Assembly: GCF_023914155.1 (NCBI RefSeq)
Contig: NZ_JAMWYS010000009.1
Location: 1 to 64,000 of the forward strand
From: Solitalea agri
Lineage (GTDB): Bacteria > Bacteroidota > Bacteroidia > Sphingobacteriales > Sphingobacteriaceae
Reading direction: 5' to 3'
DNA length: 64,000 nucleotides
The translations under genes were made by a program, and so were the position numbers. Within the stretch, counting starts at the first letter, position 1. Each line of letters starts with the position of its first letter. This document shows, piece by piece, positions 43,147 through 52,519 of this stretch. The notes beneath the pieces were generated by a model that worked only from the letters and a program-made list of their open reading frames with translations, had not been told where the DNA came from and searched no databases.

Positions 43147-44466
43147 ATGAAAAAAAAGCTGATTGGAGCAGCCGCGCTCCTGCTGGGCTTAACAACATCA
43201 ACCTATGCCCAAAAAGTTGAATTCACAGAATACAACCTTGATAATGGATTGCATGTGATTTTGCATAAAGACAATAGCGCTCCTGTAGTAACTGTATCTG
43301 TTATGTACCATGTGGGATCAAAAAACGAGGTAGTTGGACGTACCGGATTTGCCCATTTCTTTGAACACCTGTTATTTGAAGGCTCCGACAACATTAAACG
43401 TGGTGAGTTTATGAAAATCGTTTCGCAGGCCGGAGGGCAAAACAACGCCAACACCACTCAAGACCGTACCTATTATTATGAAGTTTTACCATCAAACGAA
43501 TTGCAAACCGGTTTATGGCTTGAATCGGAGCGTATGCTTCACCCCGTGATCAACGAAATTGGTGTTAAAACCCAAAATGAAGTAGTAAAAGAAGAAAAGC
43601 GCCAGCGCATCGATAACCAACCTTATGGTCGTTTTGCCGAAGAAGTGTTTAAACGTTTATTCACCCAACACCCTTATACCTGGCAAACAATTGGGTCAAT
43701 GGCCGATTTGGATGCCGCCAAACTGGATGAATTCAAGGCATTCTTTAAAAAATTCTATGTTCCTAACAATGCCTGTTTAGTAGTTGCAGGTGATTTTGAT
43801 ACTGAAAAAACTAAGAACCTGATCAGCGAATACTTTTCAGCTGTACCTAAAGGCGAGGCAGTTGTTCAGCCATCCATTACAGAAGCACCTATCACTAAAG
43901 CCATTGTAGATAGTGTTTATGATGCCAACATTCAACTTCCGGCAATCATTACCTCCTACCGGGTTCCGGGTATGAAAGCCAGAGAAACTTATGTATTAAA
44001 CATGATCTCAACTGTTTTATCAAATGGAGGTAGTTCGCGTTTATACAAGAAAATGGTTGATGACAAGAAAAATGCGCTTCAGGTTGGAGCATTCAACTAT
44101 ACACTCGAAGATTATGGCGCTTATATTACTTACGCTCTTCCTAATGGAAACTCGAGTTTAAATGATTTGGTTAAAGATATTGATGAAGAGGTGGCAAAAA
44201 TGCAAACTGAACTTATTTCAGAGCATGATTTCCAAAAACTTCAAAATATTATGGAAAACAACTTCGTAAACGCAAATAATGGCGTAGAAGGCATTGCCAA
44301 TAACCTGGCCGACGCTTATACATTCCAGAAAAACACGAATTTGGTGAATACTGAAATTGATATTTACCGCTCAATTACCCGTGAAGAAATGCGTGATGTG
44401 GCGAAAAAATATTTAAATCCTAATCAGCGTGTGTTGTTGTATTATTTACCAAAAAGCAATCAATAA
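43147..44466 (+). CDS. M16 family zinc peptidase, catalytic subunit
   Basis: The protein has 439 residues. The signal peptide ends at TYAQ. The inverted zinc motif HFFEH is at 70-74 (His70, Glu73, His74), with a third ligand near Glu150 in NEVVKEEKRQR. The C-terminal half is the second M16 lobe (SYRVPGMKARETYVLNMIS). It is expected to be a periplasmic peptidase. The next gene, 18 bases on, encodes the non-catalytic partner that normally carries the R/Y pair. Confidence 0.93.
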   Translation: MKKKLIGAAALLLGLTTSTYAQKVEFTEYNLDNGLHVILHKDNSAPVVTVSVMYHVGSKNEVVGRTGFAHFFEHLLFEGSDNIKRGEFMKIVSQAGGQNNANTTQDRTYYYEVLPSNELQTGLWLESERMLHPVINEIGVKTQNEVVKEEKRQRIDNQPYGRFAEEVFKRLFTQHPYTWQTIGSMADLDAAKLDEFKAFFKKFYVPNNACLVVAGDFDTEKTKNLISEYFSAVPKGEAVVQPSITEAPITKAIVDSVYDANIQLPAIITSYRVPGMKARETYVLNMISTVLSNGGSSRLYKKMVDDKKNALQVGAFNYTLEDYGAYITYALPNGNSSLNDLVKDIDEEVAKMQTELISEHDFQKLQNIMENNFVNANNGVEGIANNLADAYTFQKNTNLVNTEIDIYRSITREEMRDVAKKYLNPNQRVLLYYLPKSNQ

Positions 44467-44484
44467 GTTTAAAACGAATCTACA

Positions 44485-46560
44485 ATGAACAAGATATTTT
44501 TAAGTGCAGCGGCTTTTTTATTGCTATGCACAACCACCTTTGCTCAAACTATTGACCGTACGCATAAGCCTGCCGCTGGCCCTGCACCGGCTATTAATAT
44601 AGGTAAACCACAAACTTTTGTATTGCCAAACGGTATAAAAGTATTGGTGGTTGAAGACCATAAACTTCCAAAAGTAAGTGCTAGTTTATCTCTTGATCGT
44701 GTACCACAGATCGAAGGCAGCAAAGCTGGTGTTTCAGGCCTGATGAGCGCTATGCTAAACGAAGGAACAACAACTCGTCCAAAAGCTAAATTTGATGAAG
44801 AAGTGGATTTTATTGGGGCGAATGTATCTGCCAGCGCCGGAGGAGGTTCGGCTTCAGCTCTTACCAAATACTTCGACAAGGCCTTTGGTTTAATGGCTGA
44901 CGCTGTTTTACATCCTGCTTTCCCTTCAGAATCATTCGATAAGATCAAATCACAAGCTATAACCAGCTTAAAAGCCGATGAAAAAAGCGCTAAGGCTATT
45001 TCGAGCCGCGTGGTTGCTGCATTGGTTTACGGAACAGATCATCCTTACGGCGAATTTGAAACCGAAGCCAAGCTTAACGGAATTACCCTTGATGATGTAA
45101 AAGCTAACTATAAATCTCAGTTTGTACCCAATAAGGCCTATTTAGTTTTTGTTGGTGATATTAAGCTGAATACTGCAAAAAAGCTAGCCAACCAATATTT
45201 TGGAAGCTGGGCAAAAGGCGCTTTAGATGAAAAACCAGTTAAAACACCGGTGAATGTTAAAACCACTGAAATTGACCTGGTAGATGTTCCAAGTGCGGTG
45301 CAATCAGAAATCTCTGTTACTAACCTGGTGGGCAACACTAAAAAGAACCCTGATTACTTTGCGCTAATTGTGGCAAACCAAATCTTGGGTGGCGGTTCTA
45401 ACGGTTACCTATTCATGAACCTACGTGAAAAACATGCCTACACTTATGGGTCTTACTCATCGGTTGGAGCTGATAAATATGGTGCCCGTTTTGGTGCTTC
45501 AGCAAGTGTTCGTAATGCCGTTACCGATAGTGCAGTTATTCAAATTGTGAACGAGATTAACCGTTTGGGCAATGAAAAAGCTACAGCCGATGCTATTCAA
45601 CTGGTTAAAAACACCTATAACGGTAGCTTTGCAATGGATTTGGAAGATAAATCAAAGATTGCAACCTATGCCTTAAATGTTGAAACGGAAGGTTTACCAC
45701 AGGACTTCTATCAAACGTTCCTACAAAAAATAAATGCAGTTTCAGCCGAAGATATTCAACGAGTTGCCAAGCAATATTTTACTCCTGGTCAGGCACGTAT
45801 AGTTATTGTTGGAAAGGCTTCGGAAATTGCACCTAACCTCGAGAAGTTAGGCTACAAGATCAATTATTTCGACAAATACGCAAACCTGGTAACTAAAACT
45901 GCCGAAGCAAAAGTTGCAGCAAATGTAAATCCTCAAACTGTACTTGATAATTACATTAAAGCGATTGGCGGAAACGACAATGTCAAAAACATTAAATCGC
46001 TTTTAATTAATACTGATGCGGCCGTACAGGGAATGACATTAAATGCAACCATTAAGCAAATGGCTCCAAATAAAGAATCAATGATAATGAGCTTTAATGG
46101 AATGACGGTAATGAAATCGGTATTTGATGGAGCTGCAGGCTATAATGAAATGCAGGGACAAAAAATGCCTTTAGGTGCGGATGATGTTAAGAAAAAACAG
46201 GAAGAACGCTCCATTTTCCCTGAAATGTATTATGCTGCCGACAAGTTTATATTAGCAATTGAAAGTACAGAGAAGGTTAGCGACAAGGATACTTATAAAA
46301 TGAAAATCACCTCTCCTACCGGAAATATAAGCTATAAGTACTTCGATATAACCTCAGGCTTATTGTTGAAACAGGAAATGACAGTAAAACTTCCTACAGG
46401 TCAGGAAATGAGTCAATCTTCAGAGCTTTCGGATTACAAACCAGTTAATGGTGTATTAATGCCATATACGATTTCAATTTCTGCGGGCGCTCAGCAAATA
46501 GATTTAAAAGTTAAAGAGGTTAAGGTAAATTCAGAAGTTACCGAAGCTGATTTTAAATAG
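44485..46560 (+). CDS. M16 family peptidase partner, fused to a C-terminal lipoprotein-sorting-like domain
   Basis: The protein has 691 residues with a signal peptide ending TFAQ. The M16 fold covers about 45-470, but the zinc motif is lost: the position of HxxEH reads SGLMSAMLNEGT. The substrate-side NLREKHAYTYGSYSS (about 312-326) is kept, so it should act as the partner of the upstream peptidase. Residues about 490-690 form a strand-rich domain (NYIKAIGGNDNVKNIKSLLI) like outer-membrane lipoprotein-sorting proteins. Confidence 0.9.
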   Translation: MNKIFLSAAAFLLLCTTTFAQTIDRTHKPAAGPAPAINIGKPQTFVLPNGIKVLVVEDHKLPKVSASLSLDRVPQIEGSKAGVSGLMSAMLNEGTTTRPKAKFDEEVDFIGANVSASAGGGSASALTKYFDKAFGLMADAVLHPAFPSESFDKIKSQAITSLKADEKSAKAISSRVVAALVYGTDHPYGEFETEAKLNGITLDDVKANYKSQFVPNKAYLVFVGDIKLNTAKKLANQYFGSWAKGALDEKPVKTPVNVKTTEIDLVDVPSAVQSEISVTNLVGNTKKNPDYFALIVANQILGGGSNGYLFMNLREKHAYTYGSYSSVGADKYGARFGASASVRNAVTDSAVIQIVNEINRLGNEKATADAIQLVKNTYNGSFAMDLEDKSKIATYALNVETEGLPQDFYQTFLQKINAVSAEDIQRVAKQYFTPGQARIVIVGKASEIAPNLEKLGYKINYFDKYANLVTKTAEAKVAANVNPQTVLDNYIKAIGGNDNVKNIKSLLINTDAAVQGMTLNATIKQMAPNKESMIMSFNGMTVMKSVFDGAAGYNEMQGQKMPLGADDVKKKQEERSIFPEMYYAADKFILAIESTEKVSDKDTYKMKITSPTGNISYKYFDITSGLLLKQEMTVKLPTGQEMSQSSELSDYKPVNGVLMPYTISISAGAQQIDLKVKEVKVNSEVTEADFK

Positions 46561-46576
46561 ATCACTACTATTTATA

Positions 46577-46613
46577 AATAACAAAGGCTGTTTTTAGAAC
46601 AGCCTTTGTTATT
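46577..46613. terminator. Bidirectional terminator after the M16 operon
   Basis: A 16-bp perfect stem, aataacaaaggctgtt with aacagcctttgttatt, and a 5-base loop. It also serves the convergent phosphorylase gene. Confidence 0.88.
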
Positions 46614-46659
46614 TACTCTATTTTGAAATAAAGAATCTTTGATCTTAACGGTTCCCTTC

Positions 46660-48315
46660 CTAAGCATTATACAACTTTTCATAATATTCCTCTGCCATTC
46701 GGTTCGACTCGAAATATGGCAACACATCCAGCATACTTCGTTTCATCATGGCTAACCATTCGGCAGGCCTTTCGTAATACATCGGAATAATTTTATTTTC
46801 GAGGATATCATAGAGATTATTCAAATCTTGCGCATCCTGATCAGAAGTAGACTTTGATTGATCAGCTAAAGGAATGAGAAATGAGTTCTTATCATTCGCA
46901 TACTCTGGAATCCATCCATCTTGCGTAGAAAAGTTAATAGCTCCATTCATGCACGCCGTCATTCCTGATGTTCCAGAAGCTTCTCTTGGCACTCGTGGGT
47001 TGTTTAACCAAATATCTGCGCCATACTTTAGCTTTTTCGAAAGCTTCAATTCATAGCCCACCAATACTGAAATATTTGGATACACCTTTGATAAATGAAC
47101 TAAACTATTAAACGTCGATATGGCGCCATAATCCATTGGATAAGGTTTTCCCGCCCAAATAATCTGAACCGGATATTTTTTATTGGTAATAATCCTTTCA
47201 AATCGTTCCTTATTTTGCGTGATCAATTCAGCCCGTTTATAGCCAGCAAACCGACGTGCCCAAACCAAAGTTAGAACGTCAGTACTGAACAAATCTCCAG
47301 CCTGATCTGCCACGGTTTCGAACAAGCGCATTTTTAAGTACTTCTTGCGTATAACCAGCTTCTCATCCTTATCATTCCTTACAAAATCATACATTTCTTT
47401 ATCTCCCCAATAAGTATAATTCTGGGAGTTAGTGATGGATATTATCGGGCATAAACCTTCATATTTACTCCACATGGCCTTAGCAACCTTACTATGCAAC
47501 GCCGAAACGCCGTTAGCAATTTTAGCGAAACGTAAGGCTACTTGTGAATAATCGAAAATATCATTGTGCATCCCTGTAATAAAGCGAACCTCATCGAAGT
47601 TAGTTCCGCAGAAATAACCCATTTTGTTAAGCAAATAAATATCGTGTTTTTCATTACCGGCTTCTTCAGGCGTGTGCGTAGTAAACACCAGGCGTTTCCT
47701 GACTTCTTCCAGCTTCTTAAATTTTTGGTAGAGATAAAAGCTGGCTGCCAATCCATGAGCTTCATTTAAATGATAAATATCCGGCTCGTAGCCTAACTCA
47801 TCCAAGAGCTTTGCCCCTCCTACCCCCAACAAAATAAACTGAGCCACCTTTGCAGCTAAATCAGCATCGTACAAATGAAAAGACATAGAGCGCGCCAGGT
47901 AATCATTTTCAGGGAGATCGGTGGTTAGAAAAAACATCGGCACCGAATTAAACAGTTGCGGCGGAAGATACTTTGCAGTTACCCAAACAGGATGTCCATT
48001 AACATCAATAGTATATTTTATTCCTGTATCCTGCAGATATGAATAGATCTTCTCCTGAAACAGCACGTTCATTGATTGATCTTGCTGCCGGATCTGATCA
48101 TAATAGCCATATTTCCATAAGATACCGATACCTATCAGGTTTTGCTTTAGCTCAAATGCACTGCGCATGTGTGAACCCGCCAGAAAGCCCAAACCTCCAG
48201 AGTATACTTTCAGACTTTGGTCAATGGCAAACTCCATACTGAAGTAAGCAACCCGTTTAGAGAATTTAGGATCACAAGAGTAAGGATGGCTGAATTGGGT
48301 TTCAAATAGAGACAT
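46660..48315 (-). CDS. Alpha-glucan phosphorylase family protein (GT35) lacking the PLP lysine
   Basis: The protein has 551 residues, the short glucan-phosphorylase type. Recognisable segments are VAYFSMEFAIDQSLKVYSGG (about 22-41), HLNEAHGLAASF, VWARRFAGYKR (351-361) and the end motif REASGTSGMTACMNGAINFS (about 444-463). In the PLP-binding motif EASGTSxMK the lysine position is Thr453; the codon is ACG. So classical PLP-dependent phosphorolysis is doubtful, although the fold and the phosphate-side residues appear kept. The gene stands alone between terminators, with no other glycogen gene nearby. Confidence 0.85.
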   Translation of the reverse strand: MSLFETQFSHPYSCDPKFSKRVAYFSMEFAIDQSLKVYSGGLGFLAGSHMRSAFELKQNLIGIGILWKYGYYDQIRQQDQSMNVLFQEKIYSYLQDTGIKYTIDVNGHPVWVTAKYLPPQLFNSVPMFFLTTDLPENDYLARSMSFHLYDADLAAKVAQFILLGVGGAKLLDELGYEPDIYHLNEAHGLAASFYLYQKFKKLEEVRKRLVFTTHTPEEAGNEKHDIYLLNKMGYFCGTNFDEVRFITGMHNDIFDYSQVALRFAKIANGVSALHSKVAKAMWSKYEGLCPIISITNSQNYTYWGDKEMYDFVRNDKDEKLVIRKKYLKMRLFETVADQAGDLFSTDVLTLVWARRFAGYKRAELITQNKERFERIITNKKYPVQIIWAGKPYPMDYGAISTFNSLVHLSKVYPNISVLVGYELKLSKKLKYGADIWLNNPRVPREASGTSGMTACMNGAINFSTQDGWIPEYANDKNSFLIPLADQSKSTSDQDAQDLNNLYDILENKIIPMYYERPAEWLAMMKRSMLDVLPYFESNRMAEEYYEKLYNA

Positions 48316-48373
48316 AGAGGAGCGATGATTTAGTTTCCTCTTAAGTTCCGAAAGAAATGGAGCAAATGCAAAT

Positions 48374-48406
48374 CGAGTCTATTCGCCAAATTGGCTCATA
48401 GACTCG
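48374..48406 (-). terminator. Hairpin after the flavin reductase gene
   Basis: A 9-bp stem, cgagtctat with atagactcg, and an inner gcc/ggc pairing, 8 bases after the stop on the minus strand. The T tail is weak. Confidence 0.45.
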
Positions 48407-48413
48407 TAATATG

Positions 48414-49310
48414 TTAATTAAGTGCTAATAACACTTTCCAAGCTTCCTGAACATTTCCACTATCGAGGAGTTCTTTGGCTTTAGCATGAAGATGAACTTC
48501 GAGTGTATTTTTATCACCAATAAATGAATCGAAAATATCTTTTATTTCAGGCTTAAGTCGCATCGTGTCAATCTCTTCTTCAGTTGGTAAATGTTCAACA
48601 TTGCCCAATTGACCAAGGTTATTACCTGTTAAAACAGTGCTATTGCGAATAGACGAAGGAATTTGATCAACACCTATTCCAAGTGTCGTTAGGGGTTTAG
48701 CAACATGAAACAATGATTCAGGCGTTACACGGCAATACCAATCGCCGCCCAAACGCGCTACATGATCCACCTTTCGTTGATCAATGCCTGAGCCATCCTC
48801 TTTCATAATGTGTTCGCTGATGTGCATTTTCACTACCTCAGCCAGCACTAAATTACCGGCGCCTCCCTCGGTTCCTAATGCAATCACTTCACGTACAACA
48901 CACTCTAATTGAACCGGTGATTCGGCTACCCGCATTGGCTTAATCAAATCGGACTTAAGCATGGTAAATCCTGCCTTTTCAAACTCATTAACACCCTTTC
49001 CATATTCGGTACTGGCTAATGAAGTTTGCTGAACCATATCATAGCTTACAATATTGATAACCACCTCTGGCACTTGCTTTACATTCTCTAAAGTGTGCTT
49101 GGTAGTATTGTCCCTCACCCTGCGAGCCGGAGAAAAAACACAAATTGGTGGATTGGAACTAAATAAGTTAAAAAAACTAAATGGACTTAAATTATGATTC
49201 CCTTCTGAATCAACGGTTGCCGCAAAACAAATTGGACGAGGGGCAATTGCATGCTGCAAATAGTTTTGAACTTCAGCAGGTTTTAGGGATTTTATATCAA
49301 GAGAAAGCAT
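48414..49310 (-). CDS. Flavin reductase family protein (FMN-binding split barrel)
   Basis: The protein has 298 residues. The split-barrel flavin domain covers about 15-190 (APRPICFAATVDSEGNHNLSP; NPPICVFSPA is the FMN phosphate region). The helical C-terminal extension of about 100 residues is not part of the fold. The gene lies near FAH-family hydrolase, hmgA and hppD genes, a neighbourhood common in Bacteroidota, so it may take part in tyrosine breakdown. Its reaction is unknown. Confidence 0.82.
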   Translation of the reverse strand: MLSLDIKSLKPAEVQNYLQHAIAPRPICFAATVDSEGNHNLSPFSFFNLFSSNPPICVFSPARRVRDNTTKHTLENVKQVPEVVINIVSYDMVQQTSLASTEYGKGVNEFEKAGFTMLKSDLIKPMRVAESPVQLECVVREVIALGTEGGAGNLVLAEVVKMHISEHIMKEDGSGIDQRKVDHVARLGGDWYCRVTPESLFHVAKPLTTLGIGVDQIPSSIRNSTVLTGNNLGQLGNVEHLPTEEEIDTMRLKPEIKDIFDSFIGDKNTLEVHLHAKAKELLDSGNVQEAWKVLLALN

Positions 49311-49346
49311 GGAATGAATTTCGTGTTTCGTGTTTCGAATTGCGCG

Positions 49347-49757
49347 TTATAATTTTTTATTTATTGCTTTATGTTTAGATTCGAAATTAACAAGATACTT
49401 CATGCAACTGCCGATCTGTTTACCAAGCTTTATTGAGTGTAAATACATTTCATTATAAAAATCTTCTGAAATCATATTTGTTCTTCTCAATAATATAATT
49501 TGATTTCTAAACTCACCTGTTGATCCCTTAGCAAATCTTAAAAACCGAATAAAATCTTTGTTATTACCGTATTCAAACCCTTCAGCAATATTATTTGAAA
49601 TAGAGGCTGCAGATCTTCTAATTTGATCTTTCATACCAAAATCACTTTTTAATGGAGGCTGCTCCGAAATCAGGTAAATTTGTTCAGCAATTACTATAGC
49701 ATCACGCCAAATTTCTAAATCTTCAAAATTATTAAATGTTCCCAGAGGTATTTTTAT
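49347..49757 (-). CDS. Second four-helix-bundle (23S rRNA IVP family) gene, start codon unclear
   Basis: The frame is open from a TAG at 49758-49760 to the stop at 49347. The whole family is present: NNFEDLEIWRDAIVIAE near the start, then RRSAASISNNIAEGFEYG. No ATG, GTG or TTG exists before the ATG at 49634, which would remove the first helix. Only ATA or CTG codons are available near 49757-49743. So either it uses a rare start or the start codon is mutated. It is flanked by cgtgtttcg and cgcgtaac stutter repeats, and TTGCGCGTTA at about 49343 mirrors TAACGCGTAA on the other side. Confidence 0.6.
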   Translation of the reverse strand: MKIPLGTFNNFEDLEIWRDAIVIAEQIYLISEQPPLKSDFGMKDQIRRSAASISNNIAEGFEYGNNKDFIRFLRFAKGSTGEFRNQIILLRRTNMISEDFYNEMYLHSIKLGKQIGSCMKYLVNFESKHKAINKKL

Positions 49758-49834
49758 CTATTACGTGTTACAAGTTACAGATTAGATACATTTATTTAAC
49801 GCGTAACCCGCAACCATTAATCCGTAATAAATAA

Positions 49835-50833
49835 TTATACTTTCTTATTCTTTAAAAGCGAGAACTCCGTTTCAACGGCTTTAATAGTATTACTTAACAC
49901 ACCAAGTCCAGTAATTTCCATTTCTACCACATCTCCATCTTGTAACCACTGCTCTTTATAATTTCCGTCATTTAATTTTCCGGTACCGTTTAGTTCTAAG
50001 AAACAACCTGTTCCAACAGTTCCAGAACCAATCACATCACCTGGCAAAATATCAGCTCCGTAAGCACAACGCTCAATAATTTCGGCAAAGGTCCAATCCA
50101 TGTCTGCTACCGATCCGTCCGAAACTTGCTGACCATTTACCCAGCATTTCATTTTCAGATCATAACTATTACCCACATGGCCTTCCTTCGCAGGAACTTT
50201 AAACTGCTCTAATTCATCAGGAGTCACTAACCATGGGCCTATTACGGTAGAAAAATCCTTTCCTTTTGCCGGACCAAGATTTAGCAACATTTCTTCCATC
50301 TGCAAAGTACGGGCGCTCATATCGTTCATGATCATATAGCCGGCAATGTATTCATCGGCTTCAGCAGCTTTAATATTACGGCCTTTTTTACCAATAACTA
50401 CTGCTACTTCCAGTTCAAAATCCAGCTTAACAAAGTGATCCGGCATACATTCAATTTCACCAGGACCCTGAACAGCATTATGGTTTGTAAAGTAGAAAAT
50501 AGGATATTGATCAAACTCCGGAATCATTGGAACACCACGATTACGACGTGCTGCAGCTACGTGCTGACGGAAAGCATACCCGTCACGGCATGAAGTTGGG
50601 TTAGGTACTGGTGCTAACAGTTCGAAGAAAATCTCTTCTTTTGCATCCAGTTTACCATCCTTTATATCGGCATCTATTTGTTTTGCACGATCCATCAGCT
50701 CATCTCCACCTTGTAGGAAAGCGATGATATTATCAGGAATGGCTTTATTTAATGAATGTAGATTAAAAATATGACCATTGATAAACACTCCAAGGTGTTC
50801 CTGGCCTTCGGTTTTATAACTAACTAACTTCAT
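49835..50833 (-). CDS. Fumarylacetoacetate hydrolase family protein
   Basis: The protein has 332 residues. The FAH domain covers about 95-320. Metal ligands are in KLDFELEVAVVIGKKG (about 137-153, two Glu) and IMNDMSAR (Asp). It probably splits fumarylacetoacetate (or a maleyl form) to fumarate and acetoacetate at the end of tyrosine breakdown, given hmgA and hppD next door on the opposite strand. It is shorter than the eukaryotic enzyme of about 420 residues. Confidence 0.88.
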   Translation of the reverse strand: MKLVSYKTEGQEHLGVFINGHIFNLHSLNKAIPDNIIAFLQGGDELMDRAKQIDADIKDGKLDAKEEIFFELLAPVPNPTSCRDGYAFRQHVAAARRNRGVPMIPEFDQYPIFYFTNHNAVQGPGEIECMPDHFVKLDFELEVAVVIGKKGRNIKAAEADEYIAGYMIMNDMSARTLQMEEMLLNLGPAKGKDFSTVIGPWLVTPDELEQFKVPAKEGHVGNSYDLKMKCWVNGQQVSDGSVADMDWTFAEIIERCAYGADILPGDVIGSGTVGTGCFLELNGTGKLNDGNYKEQWLQDGDVVEMEITGLGVLSNTIKAVETEFSLLKNKKV

Positions 50834-50855
50834 TGCTTAGGTTTTTTTAGGTCGT

Positions 50856-50863
50856 CAAAGCTA
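50856..50863 (-). promoter_or_regulatory. -7 box (TAGCTTTG) of the FAH-family gene
   Basis: An exact TAnnTTTG match on the minus strand, 23 bases before the ATG at 50833. The -33 box is unclear. Confidence 0.5.
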
Positions 50864-50942
50864 TACATTTTTAGCTGAACTCTCCTATTGACATTTTAAT
50901 CAGAATAATTTCTATCTTAGCCCTTTCCAATTTAAGTAGAAA

Positions 50943-51053
50943 ATGATTTTAAACGCAATACAACATACATCCTTTTCGGACAACGGCAGTATAGCCGCGT
51001 TGTTCCGCAAGGAGTTGATTGCTAAAATCGTTTTCGCCCAATATTCCCTCTAA
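50943..51053 (+). other. hmgA leader region with a 36-codon ORF and a GC-rich hairpin
   Basis: The plus-strand leader between the divergent FAH and HGD genes contains ATG (50943) to TAA (51053), a peptide MILNAIQHTSFSDNG... with four Phe and one Tyr. Inside it, cggacaacggc (50977-50987) pairs with gccgcgttgttccg (50994-51007), with small bulges. A near -7 box TATCTTAG lies at about 50912. It might be a leader peptide or RNA switch for tyrosine catabolism. The evidence is thin. Confidence 0.3.
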
Positions 51054-51148
51054 ACAATCCCCTGATTTCTTTGTAAATTAGATTCAACAACAACTTACTG
51101 ATTATCAATAACCCTATTTATTTAACCTAGTTAAATTCTTGTTTCCAT

Positions 51149-52315
51149 ATGCCTATTTATCATAATTTGGGCACAATTCCAGCAAAACGCCACACGGTTT
51201 TCCGTAAACCTGATGGTAAACTGTATGCTGAAGAATTGGTATCAACAGAAGGATTTTCTAATCTTTACTCGTTGGTATATCATTGCCATCCACCAACAAT
51301 AGTAAAAGCAACCGATGAACCTTACTCTGTTGAACCTACAATAGCTCGTAAAAAACATTTACGTCATACCAGCTTAAAAGGCTTCAAAATTCAACCTGAG
51401 GATGATTTCATGAAAAGTCGTAAGCCGGTTTTGGTTAATGACGATCTGCATATTTCATTAGCTGCGCCACGTAAATCAATGACTGATTATTTTTACAAGA
51501 ACAGTCAGGCTGATGAAATGATCTTTGTCCATGTGGGCTCTGGAACTTTAAAAACCGGATACGGTAAAATTCCTTTTGAATACGGTGATTATTTAATCAT
51601 TCCTCGCGGAACGATTTATCAATTGGAGTTTAATGATGAAAACAATCGATTATTTATTGTTGAATCATTCAGTCCTATTCGCACACCCAAACGTTATCGT
51701 AACGAGTTTGGCCAGCTACTGGAGCACTCTCCTTTCTGTGAACGTGATATTCGTCGCCCGCAGGATTTGGAAACCTTTGATGAATACGGCGACTTTAAGG
51801 TTTTGATCAAAAAGCAAGGATTAATCTATCCTTACGTTTATGGAACGCATCCTTTCGATTTTGTTGGCTGGGATGGCTATCATTACCCATATGCATTCTC
51901 GATTCACAACTTCGAGCCGATAACTGGTCGCGTTCACCAACCACCTCCGGTTCACCAAACTTTTGAAGCACATAATTTCGTGGTTTGTTCATTCTGTCCA
52001 CGTAAATACGATTATCACCCAGAAGCAATTCCGGCACCTTATAACCACAGTAATGTTGATTCTGACGAAGTATTATACTACGTAGATGGTGATTTCATGA
52101 GCCGTAAAAGCGTTGAAAAGGGGCAAATCACATTACACCCGGGAGGTATTCCGCATGGACCACATCCTGGAACAGTTGAAAAAAGTATTGGTAAAGAATA
52201 CACCCAAGAGTTGGCTGTAATGATTGATCCGTTCCGACCGCTAATGGTTACTGATGAAGCGATAGCTATTGAAGACCCGGATTACTTTAAATCATGGCAG
52301 GAAAATATTGAATAG
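51149..52315 (+). CDS. hmgA: Homogentisate 1,2-dioxygenase
   Basis: The protein has 388 residues, a short form compared with about 445 in the human enzyme. Two cupin halves are visible. The C-terminal iron region reads HNFVVCSFCPRKYDYHPEAI, PYNHSNVDSDEVLYY (His300 and Asp306/Glu307) and HPGGIPHGPHPG (His336), the expected 2-His-1-carboxylate arrangement. It opens the ring of homogentisate to maleylacetoacetate. It is followed by hppD after 204 bases. Confidence 0.93.
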   Translation: MPIYHNLGTIPAKRHTVFRKPDGKLYAEELVSTEGFSNLYSLVYHCHPPTIVKATDEPYSVEPTIARKKHLRHTSLKGFKIQPEDDFMKSRKPVLVNDDLHISLAAPRKSMTDYFYKNSQADEMIFVHVGSGTLKTGYGKIPFEYGDYLIIPRGTIYQLEFNDENNRLFIVESFSPIRTPKRYRNEFGQLLEHSPFCERDIRRPQDLETFDEYGDFKVLIKKQGLIYPYVYGTHPFDFVGWDGYHYPYAFSIHNFEPITGRVHQPPPVHQTFEAHNFVVCSFCPRKYDYHPEAIPAPYNHSNVDSDEVLYYVDGDFMSRKSVEKGQITLHPGGIPHGPHPGTVEKSIGKEYTQELAVMIDPFRPLMVTDEAIAIEDPDYFKSWQENIE

Positions 52316-52519
52316 ATAATTAACTAACTAAACGGTTATGAAACTTTGTTAAACATTCATAATCCGTAATATGATATCTAGAAATTAAATTAGAAATGCA
52401 GGTACTAGCCGTTTTAAGTGAACATTTAGCTATGTGGTAACAGTGGCTGAGACATCCGTTTTGAAAAACAAGTGAAAGGGTAACCATTAATCTAATTATC
52501 GACTTAAAATTTAAAAACC

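Noticed and set aside
52316-52519. A riboswitch in the hmgA-hppD gap (CTGAGA word near 52447)
   Set aside because: The CTGAGA word of TPP aptamers is present, but the second conserved half and the stems are missing.
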